Part shown: piece by piece, positions 51,701 to 60,887 of the stretch
How the letters are laid out: each line of letters begins with the position of its first letter
Position numbering within the stretch: the first letter of the stretch is position 1
Assembly (NCBI GenBank): GCA_024399065.1
Contig: JAKSIB010000013.1
Span: 35,041-99,040 of the forward strand
From: Fibrobacter sp.
GTDB lineage: Bacteria > Fibrobacterota > Fibrobacteria > Fibrobacterales > Fibrobacteraceae
Direction of reading: 5' to 3'
DNA length: 64,000 nucleotides
Translations under genes and position numbers: made by a program
The notes under the pieces: model-generated
What the model saw: only the letters and a program-made list of their open reading frames with translations
The model's database searches: none
What the model was told of the DNA's origin: nothing

Positions 51701-51976
51701 CGAATTCAAGGCGACAAAAAAGAAAAACCCTTGCTTTCTAAAGATGAATTTGAAATTCAGAAGAGCCTTATTGAAATCAAGAGTTCTGCAGACGATCTCT
51801 TTGAAAAGAATCCTGGCATCGTCGAAAACGAAGATAAACTTCGTAAGGATATTTTGGGCAGTGTAAGCCACAAATTCATGGATCTTGATTTAATTGCAAG
51901 TCTAGATGATCGAAAATTCATTAGCAATCTGATTTCTAATGAATATATCAATCAGTATAATAGTTATGGAGTGTAA
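48746..51976 (+). CDS. hsdR: Type I restriction endonuclease subunit R
   Basis: 1076 residues, normal for HsdR. The N-terminal nuclease domain shows RPDVTCFVNGLPLAFIEVKKP, the D...ExK motif at about 128, 142 and 144. The motor has Walker A TQGSGKT at about 333-339, DEAH in FFIDEAHRGYNPEGAF near 430, and LTGTPLL. Later DFLIVNKMLLTGFDASRLKKLYL and QALTRVNRPYKDF are SF2 motifs V and VI. The C-terminal 250 residues are helical and would dock on the methylase. Together with HsdM and HsdS it translocates and cuts unmodified DNA. The next gene starts at the base after its stop. Gene order is R-M-S. Confidence 0.96.
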   Translation: MAGFNECTRVQVPAALHLCRLGYTYFAEYGEGTPVGKLDKNNNVLTDEFLKALARLNPDQKPHDLQIFAKFALSKLGSDDLGREFYQVLSSNSGIKLIDFENPENNSWLVTTELTCENQETGDSFRPDVTCFVNGLPLAFIEVKKPNNAEGVVAEQNRTNQKRLPNKSFRRFLNITQLMIFSNNQEYDNTNRVPVQGAFYACIGKEKAFFNVFREEDEKFGPKYPYQDVSEDTEKLILKHRNCLSLKCHPEYVTNCKVTTPTNRILTSLLSRERFLFLLRYGFAYVEKTIEKENGEKIKVLEKHVMRYQQLFASYAIRKKLDEGVKSGIIWHTQGSGKTALAYYSVKSLTDYFAKKSVPAKFYFIVDRIDLMEQACEEFQARGLVVQTVEDRAQLMADIKNTELVKSAEGKLEITVVNIQKFAEDKAPVDISAGYNTKLQRVFFIDEAHRGYNPEGAFLANLLSADKHAVKLALTGTPLLREERESWRVFGDYIHTYYYDKSIADGYTLKLMREPIETHYKETLQGILDELEHNSTSQIQVKKSDIDKDTIIEHPKYLNALLDYIIDDFTSFRVECGDKSIGAMIVCKTNEQARQLYSLWNERYDFAVSVIDKKKEEIATMAADKLMHYNASFFEKPLKASLILHDEGDKKERKEYIVDYKKNMTTDFLIVNKMLLTGFDASRLKKLYLGRKLDGHDLLQALTRVNRPYKDFKYGYVVDFVDIKENFDSTNDRYLRELNKTTEDIDQDIPANPGLVIIENPEEVKQQIKELTNFLWNFPTENYEEFRQVIDEIDDKEPLYHLRKILEDAKGLGNRIRSSGNEELQDKYKNMLPGGIPVLLREVDRRIATINFKEGNDHSEDVSGMINSILDSLDFEFRKGISEELKIIINSLKEEAEKVRAEFDANFDKKEDKFVNLIEEFKKYFREHGYIPKDKTEAEDSIFYLKDVMSKIKEINRKNRVLKAHYKDDERFVRVHKRIVEENAKRIQGDKKEKPLLSKDEFEIQKSLIEIKSSADDLFEKNPGIVENEDKLRKDILGSVSHKFMDLDLIASLDDRKFISNLISNEYINQYNSYGV

Positions 51977-53653
51977 ATGAATACCGAAGAACTTAAAGCT
52001 AAAACCATTGCACTTATTGACGCACTTAAGAGTACTACAGGTGCATACGGTCTTGCAAATGGTGGTAACGAGTATAAGATTATCACCGAGATATTTCTCT
52101 ACAAGTTCTTTAATGATAAGTTTGCCTTCGAAGCAAAGAATCAAAAGACTCCATACAAAAAGCGTCTAAGTAAAGCTGAAAAGTGGGATGTTGAATACGA
52201 CTCCTTTACTGATGAAGAGGTGGAGGATTTATTCTCTTACATGGGTGGGGGAGTTCCCTTAATCAAACCTCATCAGACTTTAAGCCATTTATACAACGCC
52301 TCTACACAGGGCGATTTCTCGGCTTTACTGGATTCCACTTTGGTGGATATTGCAACCTTCAATCAAGATCAGTTCTCCGTGGTGACATCGGGAAAGGCAA
52401 AGGTGAATATTTTTGCTGCAGTTACCCCCTATGTTACTGACATCGGTAAGCGAGATGCTTTTGCCAAGGCTTTGGTGAAGAACATTGCCGAATTTAACTT
52501 TGAAGAAGTTTTCAATGAAAAGTACGACTTCTTTAGCGGCATTTTTGAATACTTGATTAAGGATTACAACAATGCCGGTGGCGGCAAGTATGCTGAATAC
52601 TTCACCCCGCGAGCCATTGCACAAGTGATGTCTCAGCTTTTGGTGGATCCAGAAGTTGAATACAAGGGTGCAACCTGTTATGACCCCAGTGCTGGTACTG
52701 GAACGCTCCTTATGGCACTTGCGCACCAGGTGGGCGAGGACCGTTGTTCCATTTACAGCCAGGATATTTCGGATAAGTCCAGCGAAATGCTGCGATTGAA
52801 CTTGATTCTGAATAATTTGGTAGGTAGCTTGCCCAATGTGGTTCAGGGAAACACCCTTTTGGAGCCTGCCCATGTTGAAAAAGATGGCTGTCTCAAGAAG
52901 TTTGACTTTGTGGTAAGTAATCCGCCGTTCAAATTAGACTTCCCTGAATATTCCGATACCCTAGCAGCAGACAGTGTTCGCTTTTGGGCTGGTATTCCCA
53001 ATAAGGTGAAGAATATTGACCCAAACAAGCCCAAGATGGCCATTTACACTTGCTTTATTCAGCATGTGATTAACTCTATAAAACCTGATGGCAAGGGTGC
53101 TATTGTTATTCCAACAGGCTTTTTAACAAGTAAACCGCCCAAAAAGGGACAAGGGAAAAAGAGTGTTGAATATAAAATACTTGAACACTTAACGGATAAA
53201 CATATTATTAATGGTGTTGTCAGCATGCCTGGCAATGTGTTTGCAAACACCCCTACTAATGTTTCCGTATTGTTCTTCGATAAATCTCTCAAGAAGGACT
53301 CCGATAAGGTTATTCTGATTGATGCCAGCAAACTTGGCGAGGAATACAAGGAAGGCAATAATCAGAAGCGTCGTTTACGCCCTGAGGAAATCGAAAAGAT
53401 TGTAACTACCTTCCGTAAAAAGAAAAATGTAGAAAATTTTTCTGTTGCCGTAAGCTACAAGGATATCAAGGAAAAAGGCTACAGTCTAAGTGCTGGCCAA
53501 TATTTTGATATCAAGGTGGAATACGTAGAGATTACGCCAGAGGAATTCAAGGCCAAGATAAAGGGCTTTGCCAAGGAACTGGAAACCCTTTCTGCCCAAG
53601 GACTAGAACTTGACAATCAAATTCTCAAGAACCTTAAAGGAATGAAAATTTAA
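51977..53653 (+). CDS. hsdM: Type I modification methylase subunit M
   Basis: 558 residues starting after GGAGTGTAA. The N-terminal helical domain is followed by a Rossmann methylase core with DPSAGTGTLL (motif I, about 236-245) and VVSNPPFKLDF (motif IV NPPF, 315-318), the signature of an N6-adenine methylase. YAEYFTPRAIAQVM precedes the core as in most HsdM proteins. The C-terminus (KGFAKELETLSAQGLELDNQILKNL) is a helix that would bind HsdS. It methylates the recognition site in host DNA and is required for both modification and restriction. Confidence 0.96.
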   Translation: MNTEELKAKTIALIDALKSTTGAYGLANGGNEYKIITEIFLYKFFNDKFAFEAKNQKTPYKKRLSKAEKWDVEYDSFTDEEVEDLFSYMGGGVPLIKPHQTLSHLYNASTQGDFSALLDSTLVDIATFNQDQFSVVTSGKAKVNIFAAVTPYVTDIGKRDAFAKALVKNIAEFNFEEVFNEKYDFFSGIFEYLIKDYNNAGGGKYAEYFTPRAIAQVMSQLLVDPEVEYKGATCYDPSAGTGTLLMALAHQVGEDRCSIYSQDISDKSSEMLRLNLILNNLVGSLPNVVQGNTLLEPAHVEKDGCLKKFDFVVSNPPFKLDFPEYSDTLAADSVRFWAGIPNKVKNIDPNKPKMAIYTCFIQHVINSIKPDGKGAIVIPTGFLTSKPPKKGQGKKSVEYKILEHLTDKHIINGVVSMPGNVFANTPTNVSVLFFDKSLKKDSDKVILIDASKLGEEYKEGNNQKRRLRPEEIEKIVTTFRKKKNVENFSVAVSYKDIKEKGYSLSAGQYFDIKVEYVEITPEEFKAKIKGFAKELETLSAQGLELDNQILKNLKGMKI

Positions 53654-53694
53654 GTGTCCTTTGAGTGATTAACACTTAACAATAGAGAATTTGT

Positions 53695-54939
53695 ATGGCT
53701 GTGGAAATGAAAAAATATCGTTTGGCTGATATTGCGGAAATTGTGATCAGCAGTGTAGATAAAAAGACGAAACCGGGTGAAAAAATTGTAAGACTTTGCA
53801 ATTTTACGGATGTTTACCACAATTGGGCTATCAAGCAATCTGACTACGATTCTTTTATGGTGGCATCGGCTAGCGATAGTAATATAAACAAGCTTTCTTT
53901 GAAGAAAGGTTTTGTCGCCTTTACCAAGGATAGTGAAACTCGTGATGACATCGGTATTTCTACTTACATTGCAGATGATTTTGAAGATGTCGTTCTTGGC
54001 TACCATTGCGCCTTGGCGAAACCAAATGAAGATATTGTGTATGGCAAGTATCTGAATGCATTTATGAGCTCTGATTACATCAAAAAATATTTCGAGTTGA
54101 ATGCAACCGGAAGTGGAATGCGCTTTACACTTGCTGTATCTACGATGGAAGACATGCCAATCATGCTGCCGAGTATGAAGGTTCAAAAGAAAGTCGGTGA
54201 TATGCTTTCTGACTTTGATAGACGCATTGAAAATCTTCGTGCTCAGAATCGCGTGTTGGAACAAACCGCCAAGACAATCTACGACTACACCTTCCTCCAA
54301 TGCGCGGGGAAGGAAAAGGTCTACAATAAAGTCCTTAATCGGAATATTCCTGTAGATTGGGAAGTGAAGAAACTAGGTGATTTGGTTGATGTAAATTGTT
54401 CAACTGCTAAAAAAAATGAATTTAATGAAATTCTTTATTTAGAAACATCAGGCGTTTTTGAAAATACAATTGAAGAGGTATCTTTTCAAAAATATGCGGA
54501 TGCTCCAAGTCGAGCGAAACGAAAGGTCAAAGATCGAACTATTGTGTACTCAACGGTTCGTCCGGAACAGCGTCATTTTGGAATCTTATTAAAACCTCCT
54601 TCTAACTTAATAGTTTCAACGGGTTTTGTTACTATTGATGCTAAAGAAAATGTTGGGGATATTTCATTTTATCTTTATTCATTTTTATCTCAAGAAAGTA
54701 CTATACAGTATTTGAGCACGATTGCCGCGAATAGTGTTTCTTCATACCCATCAATAAATCCATCTGATATTGAAAGTTTACTTGTTGTTTATCCAGATTT
54801 TGATACTCTGGAAATATTTAATAGTATAATTACGCCAATCTTCCAAAAACGATTGTTAAACTCCAAACAAATCGAATCCTTGACCACCCAACGCAACGCC
54901 CTCCTCCCGCTCCTCATGACCGGCCAAATCGAGGTGTAA
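53695..54939 (+). CDS. hsdS: Type I specificity subunit S
   Basis: 414 residues with two target-recognition domains. The first runs from KKYRLADIAEIVISS to about 165 and is followed by the conserved helix KKVGDMLSDFDRRIENLRAQNRVLEQTAKTIYD. The second starts at VPVDW-like NIPVDWEVKKLGDLVDVNC and ends in the second spacer helix FQKRLLNSKQIESLTTQRNALLPLLMTGQIEV. The second recognition domain is markedly richer in A+T than the first, a sign of domain exchange. No second hsdS, inverted repeats or invertase is seen nearby, so no phase variation is apparent. Confidence 0.93.
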   Translation: MAVEMKKYRLADIAEIVISSVDKKTKPGEKIVRLCNFTDVYHNWAIKQSDYDSFMVASASDSNINKLSLKKGFVAFTKDSETRDDIGISTYIADDFEDVVLGYHCALAKPNEDIVYGKYLNAFMSSDYIKKYFELNATGSGMRFTLAVSTMEDMPIMLPSMKVQKKVGDMLSDFDRRIENLRAQNRVLEQTAKTIYDYTFLQCAGKEKVYNKVLNRNIPVDWEVKKLGDLVDVNCSTAKKNEFNEILYLETSGVFENTIEEVSFQKYADAPSRAKRKVKDRTIVYSTVRPEQRHFGILLKPPSNLIVSTGFVTIDAKENVGDISFYLYSFLSQESTIQYLSTIAANSVSSYPSINPSDIESLLVVYPDFDTLEIFNSIITPIFQKRLLNSKQIESLTTQRNALLPLLMTGQIEV

Positions 54940-54940
54940 T

Positions 54941-56356
54941 GTGAGTATTTCTGATGCGATTAATAAGATTAATCAGGTCCGTATCGTAAAAAAAATAAAA
55001 CAGGCTGTTGGCTTTTTTGTTGGACAACAAAAGTTGTTTTCTCAATACGATTCTATAGAAGATTTTGTTTGTAAAAATAAGGATTCGTCTAAAGAAACTG
55101 CTTTTATGAATAGTTTGGATACAATAATTGATCCTGTATCCAAGATCCTTGTTTCGGAACAGTGTTATATATCGTTAAATTATATTGCCGATTTTTGTTA
55201 TGATTACTTAACGAAAAATGCAGGAGCCACACCTCTTCACTCCTCAAATAATATTTACAATAACATTGCGTCTTTTTTATCAAAGTTTTATTGTGGTTCC
55301 CCGGATTTTCTCATTTTTCCGATACGAGGTTGGGGCTATGTTAATGACGATTTTCTGTTCTTTTGGAAGAAACAGCGAGTGAAGTTTTTTTATGAAAAAA
55401 ACTTGAAATGTGCGTTATTTCCACAAACAAATAGTTTTAAAAAAACAGAAACCGTTATAAATTCGTATTTAAAGAATTTTAATATTTCTGATATAAATGT
55501 TGAACAATACAGTTTTAATGATGTTTACAAATGGATTGCCTATAATCCGATTCTCGTCATACCAATATTAAGAAAACCAAGTAGTGTGTACGATGGCTAT
55601 AAGTATATCCTATTTGAATTGAAAATGACTGTTTATACACTTACTTTAATTTCTGCATTGATGAAAAAGAAATTAAGTGGTAACATCATTTCGTCTACAA
55701 GAATAAATAATTTTGAAACATGGGATTATAAGCATTTTCTATCTCTAACAAATTTATCTGCAAAAAAATCTGATTTGATGTCTGTACCCTTCAACATTCG
55801 GGCTAACGAATTATTCGCTTTAACAGAATTAAATTTTGAGTATGCTACAAAGTGGTCTGTTGTTAGCCGCAATGCATATGCCGATGTCATTCGGTGTATG
55901 GATTTTCTAAAGAAAAAACGCTTGCAAGCATCTTTGAACTTGTTTGAAGAAAGTTTTTGTGAAAAAATAATTCAGTCTTTAAAATTTTATCATTTAAGTT
56001 TTTCATATCAACTCAAAGAAGAAGATGCTGCACTGAATTTGGCGATAGCGATAGAATCGCTATGTGTAGATAAATATGAAAAAGGAAATACAGATCGTTT
56101 GTATCGTCATATAAGAAAATTTTTGACCCATACTACTTTTGTAAAAACATTGAAAGCAAGAGAAGAATTGAAAGTTCTGTATGCTGCTCGCTGTGAGGTT
56201 GCACACTCAGCAAAACTTCAAAAAAAGGTAGATATTGATGTTTGTAGACTTGCTTACATAGGTATTTTTTTGAAGATTATGCGTAATTGGAATCACCTCG
56301 ATTTCAAAACAGAATTTACTTTGAAAAAATTTGCTGAATCTATACCTTGTCGGTAG
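54941..56356 (+). CDS. HEPN-domain protein, ApeA-like putative ribonuclease
   Basis: 471 residues with a GTG start directly at the hsdS stop (TAATGTG), so translationally coupled. The N-terminal 330 residues have no recognised domain but contain aromatic, strand-rich segments (FLIFPIRGWGYVNDDFLFFW). The C-terminal 130 residues are helical and hold LYAARCEVAHSAK, the RX4H motif of HEPN ribonucleases (Arg 417, His 422). The layout, a large N-terminal part and a HEPN end, is like ApeA, an abortive-infection protein. Very high A+T compared with hsdR and hsdM suggests separate acquisition. I infer an RNA-cutting back-up or sensor to the type I system. Confidence 0.65.
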   Translation: MSISDAINKINQVRIVKKIKQAVGFFVGQQKLFSQYDSIEDFVCKNKDSSKETAFMNSLDTIIDPVSKILVSEQCYISLNYIADFCYDYLTKNAGATPLHSSNNIYNNIASFLSKFYCGSPDFLIFPIRGWGYVNDDFLFFWKKQRVKFFYEKNLKCALFPQTNSFKKTETVINSYLKNFNISDINVEQYSFNDVYKWIAYNPILVIPILRKPSSVYDGYKYILFELKMTVYTLTLISALMKKKLSGNIISSTRINNFETWDYKHFLSLTNLSAKKSDLMSVPFNIRANELFALTELNFEYATKWSVVSRNAYADVIRCMDFLKKKRLQASLNLFEESFCEKIIQSLKFYHLSFSYQLKEEDAALNLAIAIESLCVDKYEKGNTDRLYRHIRKFLTHTTFVKTLKAREELKVLYAARCEVAHSAKLQKKVDIDVCRLAYIGIFLKIMRNWNHLDFKTEFTLKKFAESIPCR

Positions 56357-56393
56357 ATTCACTGTGGTTTATTACGAGCAAATAAGAGGCTTT

Positions 56394-58340
56394 ATGTCTG
56401 TAATTAACGAAACTCAAGTATCTCTTAAATCTATCGCTGATATAAGCGAAATGAATGTGTCATTCTTTATTGACGCCTATCAGCGTGGTTACAGATGGAC
56501 TCCAGTAGAAGTACGAGATCTATTAGAAGATGTTCGTGAGTTTAGCCACTGTAAGAAAGACGAAAAATCATTTTATTGCCTTCAACCCATAATTGTTACA
56601 AAAAATGAAGGTGGAGCATATAAGGTTATTGATGGACAACAGCGCCTAACCACGATATTCCTTATTTACGTTTTTTACCGAGCTATAGCCAGTCGATTTG
56701 CTCCTGAAGTGATGCCTTTTGAATTGCATTATAACGGAAAAGAACGTCTTGAAACATGTCTTAATGAATTGCTTGAGAAATCTTACGGAGATGCGGTTTC
56801 CGTTGATGATAACATGTCGGATTACGAGAGTGATATAGACTGTCATTATATTCTCGATGCCTATAAATACGTATGTGATTATTTTCAGAACCTATATAAA
56901 GATGTACATATTCGCGGTGATGTAAACGAAATTAAAAAGATTCTTGATAATGGTTTAAAAGTTATTTGGTATGAGATTCTAAACTGTGACCAACAAAAGG
57001 AAATTGATGTCTTTACCAAAATAAATATGGGTAAAATTCCGCTCACCAATGCGGAATTAATTAAAGCTCTTTTACTGCGAAAAAATGCAGATTTGTCAAA
57101 AGATCTTGAATCAACTCAAATGAACATTTCTGTAAAATGGGATGAAATAGAGTCAAAATTGATGGAAAAATCATTCTGGAGTTTTCTTGTAAACGATCGA
57201 GAACATCGTTATGCAACAAGGATTGATTTTATTTTCCAGGTGATGGCAAGAGATATAAACGATCGCATCCTTAAAAATGCTGATGAGGAATATCCAAATG
57301 AAGAACGATTTACGGTTGACTTTGAAGGTGTGAATAAAGATAAATACGCCTTCTATGTATTCAGCAATTATGTTCGTTATTTGGAGAAGGATAAATCTGT
57401 TGGATATGTCAAATGCATTTGGGATGAAGTCTGTGAATATTATCGAATGTTTAAGGACTGGTTCCAAAATGTGCATTGGTATCACAAAATTGGACTTATA
57501 GTTTGTTGTGCTGAATCAGACAATATTGATGTCATTTTAAAACTCTCTAAGCTATATCGTAATGAACACGATCAAGGTATTGGCCATAAAAGATACTTCG
57601 AACAACAACTTATTGCAGAAGTAAAACAACTGATTTTTGGTGATGAAAAAGCAGACGAGTCTGACATTGAATCCTGTGTAGAATCTTTAGATTATGATAA
57701 TTCGGATGGCGTAAGGAAGGTCTTGCTTTTGTACAATATTGCATGGCTTGAATTATGCAAGGAAAATGGACGTTTCCCATTTGAAAAATACAAAGATGAA
57801 GAAATATCATGGGACATAGAGCATATTAACGCAGTTGCTGATGGTATGCCGACCAATGGTAGAAATGACTCCGAAGATAATGATCGCCTTATTTGGTTAA
57901 AAAACTTAAAGGTCTTACCAGAATTAAATGAAATATGCTTAGAAGATGGCAGAAATGCTGCGACTTTGCTTTCTGATATAGAATCAAAGAAACTTTATTT
58001 GGATAAAAATCAACCAGGTGCGGATGATTTCAAAAAACTTTATGAAGCTGTGATTAAATATTTTGAAGATTTTGAGGGAACAGATAATTCAATCGCAAAT
58101 TTGACTTTGCTAGATTCCGGAACAAATCGTTCTTACAGAAATGCAGTATTCCCGATAAAACGTCAAACAATATTGGAAAACAGTATGAAGGATGTTTTCA
58201 TTCCTCTTTGTACAAAAAAAGTCTTTATGAAGGCTTTTGTTGGATCCAAAAATCTTCTAAGATGGCATTCGGACGATAAAAATGCGTACAAAAAGGATTT
58301 GATTGATTGCATCTCTAAGTATTTAAGTGAGGTTTTATAG
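56394..58340 (+). CDS. DUF262 + DUF1524-like (GmrSD-type) nuclease
   Basis: 648 residues from the ATG after AAGAGGCTTT; the longer frame overlapping the HEPN gene has no site. The DUF262 (ParB/sulfiredoxin-like) domain shows DAYQRGYRWTPVEVRDLLEDV and the DGQQRLTT motif at 80-87. The C-terminal domain carries WDIEHINAVADG (His-Me finger, His 477) and SIANLTLLDSGTNRSYRNAV around 565-584, the DUF1524 pattern. In GmrSD such proteins use NTP hydrolysis to cut DNA with glucosylated hydroxymethylcytosine, so it is a type IV restriction candidate that complements the methyl-sensitive type I system. The next gene starts one base after the stop. Confidence 0.85.
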   Translation: MSVINETQVSLKSIADISEMNVSFFIDAYQRGYRWTPVEVRDLLEDVREFSHCKKDEKSFYCLQPIIVTKNEGGAYKVIDGQQRLTTIFLIYVFYRAIASRFAPEVMPFELHYNGKERLETCLNELLEKSYGDAVSVDDNMSDYESDIDCHYILDAYKYVCDYFQNLYKDVHIRGDVNEIKKILDNGLKVIWYEILNCDQQKEIDVFTKINMGKIPLTNAELIKALLLRKNADLSKDLESTQMNISVKWDEIESKLMEKSFWSFLVNDREHRYATRIDFIFQVMARDINDRILKNADEEYPNEERFTVDFEGVNKDKYAFYVFSNYVRYLEKDKSVGYVKCIWDEVCEYYRMFKDWFQNVHWYHKIGLIVCCAESDNIDVILKLSKLYRNEHDQGIGHKRYFEQQLIAEVKQLIFGDEKADESDIESCVESLDYDNSDGVRKVLLLYNIAWLELCKENGRFPFEKYKDEEISWDIEHINAVADGMPTNGRNDSEDNDRLIWLKNLKVLPELNEICLEDGRNAATLLSDIESKKLYLDKNQPGADDFKKLYEAVIKYFEDFEGTDNSIANLTLLDSGTNRSYRNAVFPIKRQTILENSMKDVFIPLCTKKVFMKAFVGSKNLLRWHSDDKNAYKKDLIDCISKYLSEVL

Positions 58341-58341
58341 T

Positions 58342-60846
58342 ATGAGTGCAGAAATGATTTGCATGCCTGAAGCAACGGAAAAAAGTTTTTGGGAAATTCT
58401 CAATAAAACCTCAGATGGCTTTAACATCTATATACCTAGAATTCAAAGAGATTATGCCCAAGGCCGAATGGATGAGACTTCATCTCATATTAGAGATAAT
58501 TTCTTAAATGACATTTTTGAGTCTCTTGTTAATCCGAAAAAAATACTGGACATTAACTTTATCTATGGGAATGTTGAAGAAGAAAGATTTATTCCTATTG
58601 ATGGTCAGCAGCGATTAACAACGCTTTTTTTACTGCATTGGTATTTTGCACAATACTCAAAGAAAATTGCAGATTCAGAAGTAAAGAAGAGATTGGGATT
58701 TTTCCAGTATGAAACTCGACATGTAACCGGAAAGTTCTGCAGTAACCTTGTTGAAAAAGTTGTTTTGTTGTTAGATGATGTTTCGGATACATTTAAAATA
58801 TCTGATGAAATCCGAAACTACTACTGGTTCTTTTCGGATTTTGAAAATGATTCTTCCATCAAGTCTATGCTCGTGATGCTTGATGCCATCCATGAAAAGG
58901 CACAAAATACAATAAAAAAAGGTTATGACTTGCACGGCGTATTCGACTTGCTAACATCCGAGGATGCTCCAATTCGCTTCCTTTATCTTAATATAAATGA
59001 TATTGGTTTGACGGATAACATTTATATTAAAATGAACGCTCGCGGAAAGGCTCTCACTCATTTTGAAAATTTTAAAGCTCAGCTTAGCAATTTTTTAGTG
59101 CAAGATAGTGAATCTTTAAGAGATTCTTTCTTGGGTAAGGTGAATGGAATTTGGTCTGAATTCTTTTGGAATCCAGAATTTCGTAAGAAAAGTATAGATC
59201 CGGTAACAGGTAAAGAATTCATTGAGACGAATTACGATGCTCACATGATGAAATTTTTTCGATTTGCCATGTTCATGGATTATGTGGTAAATCTGGAAGA
59301 TGAGGCTGTAAGATCCGCTCAAAAAAATATTCGCGATGTACTTAAAACGTTGACTGAAGAAACTGATGCTCGTTTTACTTCAAGACTATTTAAAGATGCT
59401 TTTGCCGATATCGGTCCTATAAAATCGTCTAAACCGGTACTATCTTGCGAAACTTTCAAAAGAATAGAACGCCTCCTTGATATTTTGGTTTATAGAAAAA
59501 AGACCACTTCTGATATACATTTTGCAAATGTAAATGAAATTGGCATTTCTTATGTAGATGAGAAAAAATCATTCTTGCGGTTGATTGGCTCCTTAGACGA
59601 AAAACGTGCACAATCTAATGAGGAAATTCTTGTTCTTTTTGCAGAATACCAATTTCTGCTAAAATATTCGAACCCTGATGGTTCTTTCGATAAAGAGTTT
59701 GAATTGAATAGATTACTTCGAGTTGTCCATAACTTAATAAAGCCAACGTTAAATTTGCAGATGGACGTATTCTTTGCGATGGCTCGAAGTATATATCAAG
59801 TGATTGAAGCTGGTAAAACTCTTGATATATACGAATTCTTTGCATCATTGAAAAAAGAAGATCATGGTCTTTATCGTTTTACTGCATTTACCACAGAACA
59901 AGTTGTTGAAGAATCAATCAAGTCAAAATTGATAAAGAATAGTAAAGAATGGCGTGACGCAATATATGAAGCAGAAAAAGGATTCCTAGGAGGGAATCTC
60001 AGCATGCTATTTGATTTCTCAGGAATTTGGGAAATCAATGAAAATGGCCTTTTAAACAAAATCCTGTCCGAGGAAATGTCTAACCAGGAATGTTTTGACA
60101 AATTCTTATCATACTATAAAAAGTTCAATTTATTCTTTGATAAGAATGGCGAAAAGGTTGAAATTGCGGAAAATTCTTTATTTAAAAGAGCGTTACTTTG
60201 CTATGGTGGTCCCGATAGCTATATGCTTCCTTCCAATAAACCTATTCAAAGTTTCCTGGTGGATAGTGATCGCGACCATGGTTTTGGTCGTCTCTTCAGG
60301 GACCGTAATGGCAATAAGAGATCGTTCTTTAAAGAATTAATGGACAGCGTTGATTCAGAGAAAGAAATTATCCCTCAGCTTGAAGCTATCGTTGGTAGTA
60401 AGTCTTTTGATGAAAATGAACGTTGGAAGGTTTATTTCGTTAAGGAAGCTAGAATCTTAAATAGTCTTCACGGTCAATCAAGTGATAGAGACGGCAAGAG
60501 TATTTTTGAAATTCCAAAACGTTTTATTCGCAGAAACAATAATGATGATATCTTACTGTTGACTAAAATGCAAACTAGCTCTATAAATAGAGAACTTTAT
60601 TCTTATGTTCTTTATTTGCTTGCTTGCGATAAAAAAGTCGACATCCACTATCATGCAGAATCAACAGATGGTGCTGTTAAGTACGCCTATTACACAAATA
60701 AACAGAATCAAGAAATCAGAATCTTATATAAAAGAAAAGATGATGAGAATGGTTACGTTTTTGTTGCCGAACATGATGGAAGTATAGTGATGTGGTATCA
60801 GGATATCACGCTGATGCTAGATTACGTTGTAAAGACTGCGAAGTAG
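58342..60846 (+). CDS. Second DUF262-domain protein, large helical C-terminal region
   Basis: 834 residues from the ATG after GAGGTTTTATAGT. DUF262 motifs are NIYIPRIQRDYAQGR (34-43) and IPIDGQQRLTTLFLLHW (85-101), then IKMNARGKALTHFENFKAQL, which matches the downstream part of the domain. The following 550 residues are mostly helical, with no HNH or His-Me motif that I can find, so it probably lacks its own nuclease and works with the preceding protein. The final 60 residues (AYYTNKQNQEIRILYKRKDD...) look like a small beta domain. Both genes are A+T-rich and tightly spaced, indicating one functional unit. Confidence 0.75.
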   Translation: MSAEMICMPEATEKSFWEILNKTSDGFNIYIPRIQRDYAQGRMDETSSHIRDNFLNDIFESLVNPKKILDINFIYGNVEEERFIPIDGQQRLTTLFLLHWYFAQYSKKIADSEVKKRLGFFQYETRHVTGKFCSNLVEKVVLLLDDVSDTFKISDEIRNYYWFFSDFENDSSIKSMLVMLDAIHEKAQNTIKKGYDLHGVFDLLTSEDAPIRFLYLNINDIGLTDNIYIKMNARGKALTHFENFKAQLSNFLVQDSESLRDSFLGKVNGIWSEFFWNPEFRKKSIDPVTGKEFIETNYDAHMMKFFRFAMFMDYVVNLEDEAVRSAQKNIRDVLKTLTEETDARFTSRLFKDAFADIGPIKSSKPVLSCETFKRIERLLDILVYRKKTTSDIHFANVNEIGISYVDEKKSFLRLIGSLDEKRAQSNEEILVLFAEYQFLLKYSNPDGSFDKEFELNRLLRVVHNLIKPTLNLQMDVFFAMARSIYQVIEAGKTLDIYEFFASLKKEDHGLYRFTAFTTEQVVEESIKSKLIKNSKEWRDAIYEAEKGFLGGNLSMLFDFSGIWEINENGLLNKILSEEMSNQECFDKFLSYYKKFNLFFDKNGEKVEIAENSLFKRALLCYGGPDSYMLPSNKPIQSFLVDSDRDHGFGRLFRDRNGNKRSFFKELMDSVDSEKEIIPQLEAIVGSKSFDENERWKVYFVKEARILNSLHGQSSDRDGKSIFEIPKRFIRRNNNDDILLLTKMQTSSINRELYSYVLYLLACDKKVDIHYHAESTDGAVKYAYYTNKQNQEIRILYKRKDDENGYVFVAEHDGSIVMWYQDITLMLDYVVKTAK

Positions 60847-60887
60847 TTTAGGAGATGATTCCGTTATCTCATTGAAGTAAGGTTGAT

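Noticed and set aside
53695..54939. Phase-variable hsdS by inversion
   Set aside because: Only one hsdS is present and no inverted repeats, partial hsdS or invertase lie nearby.
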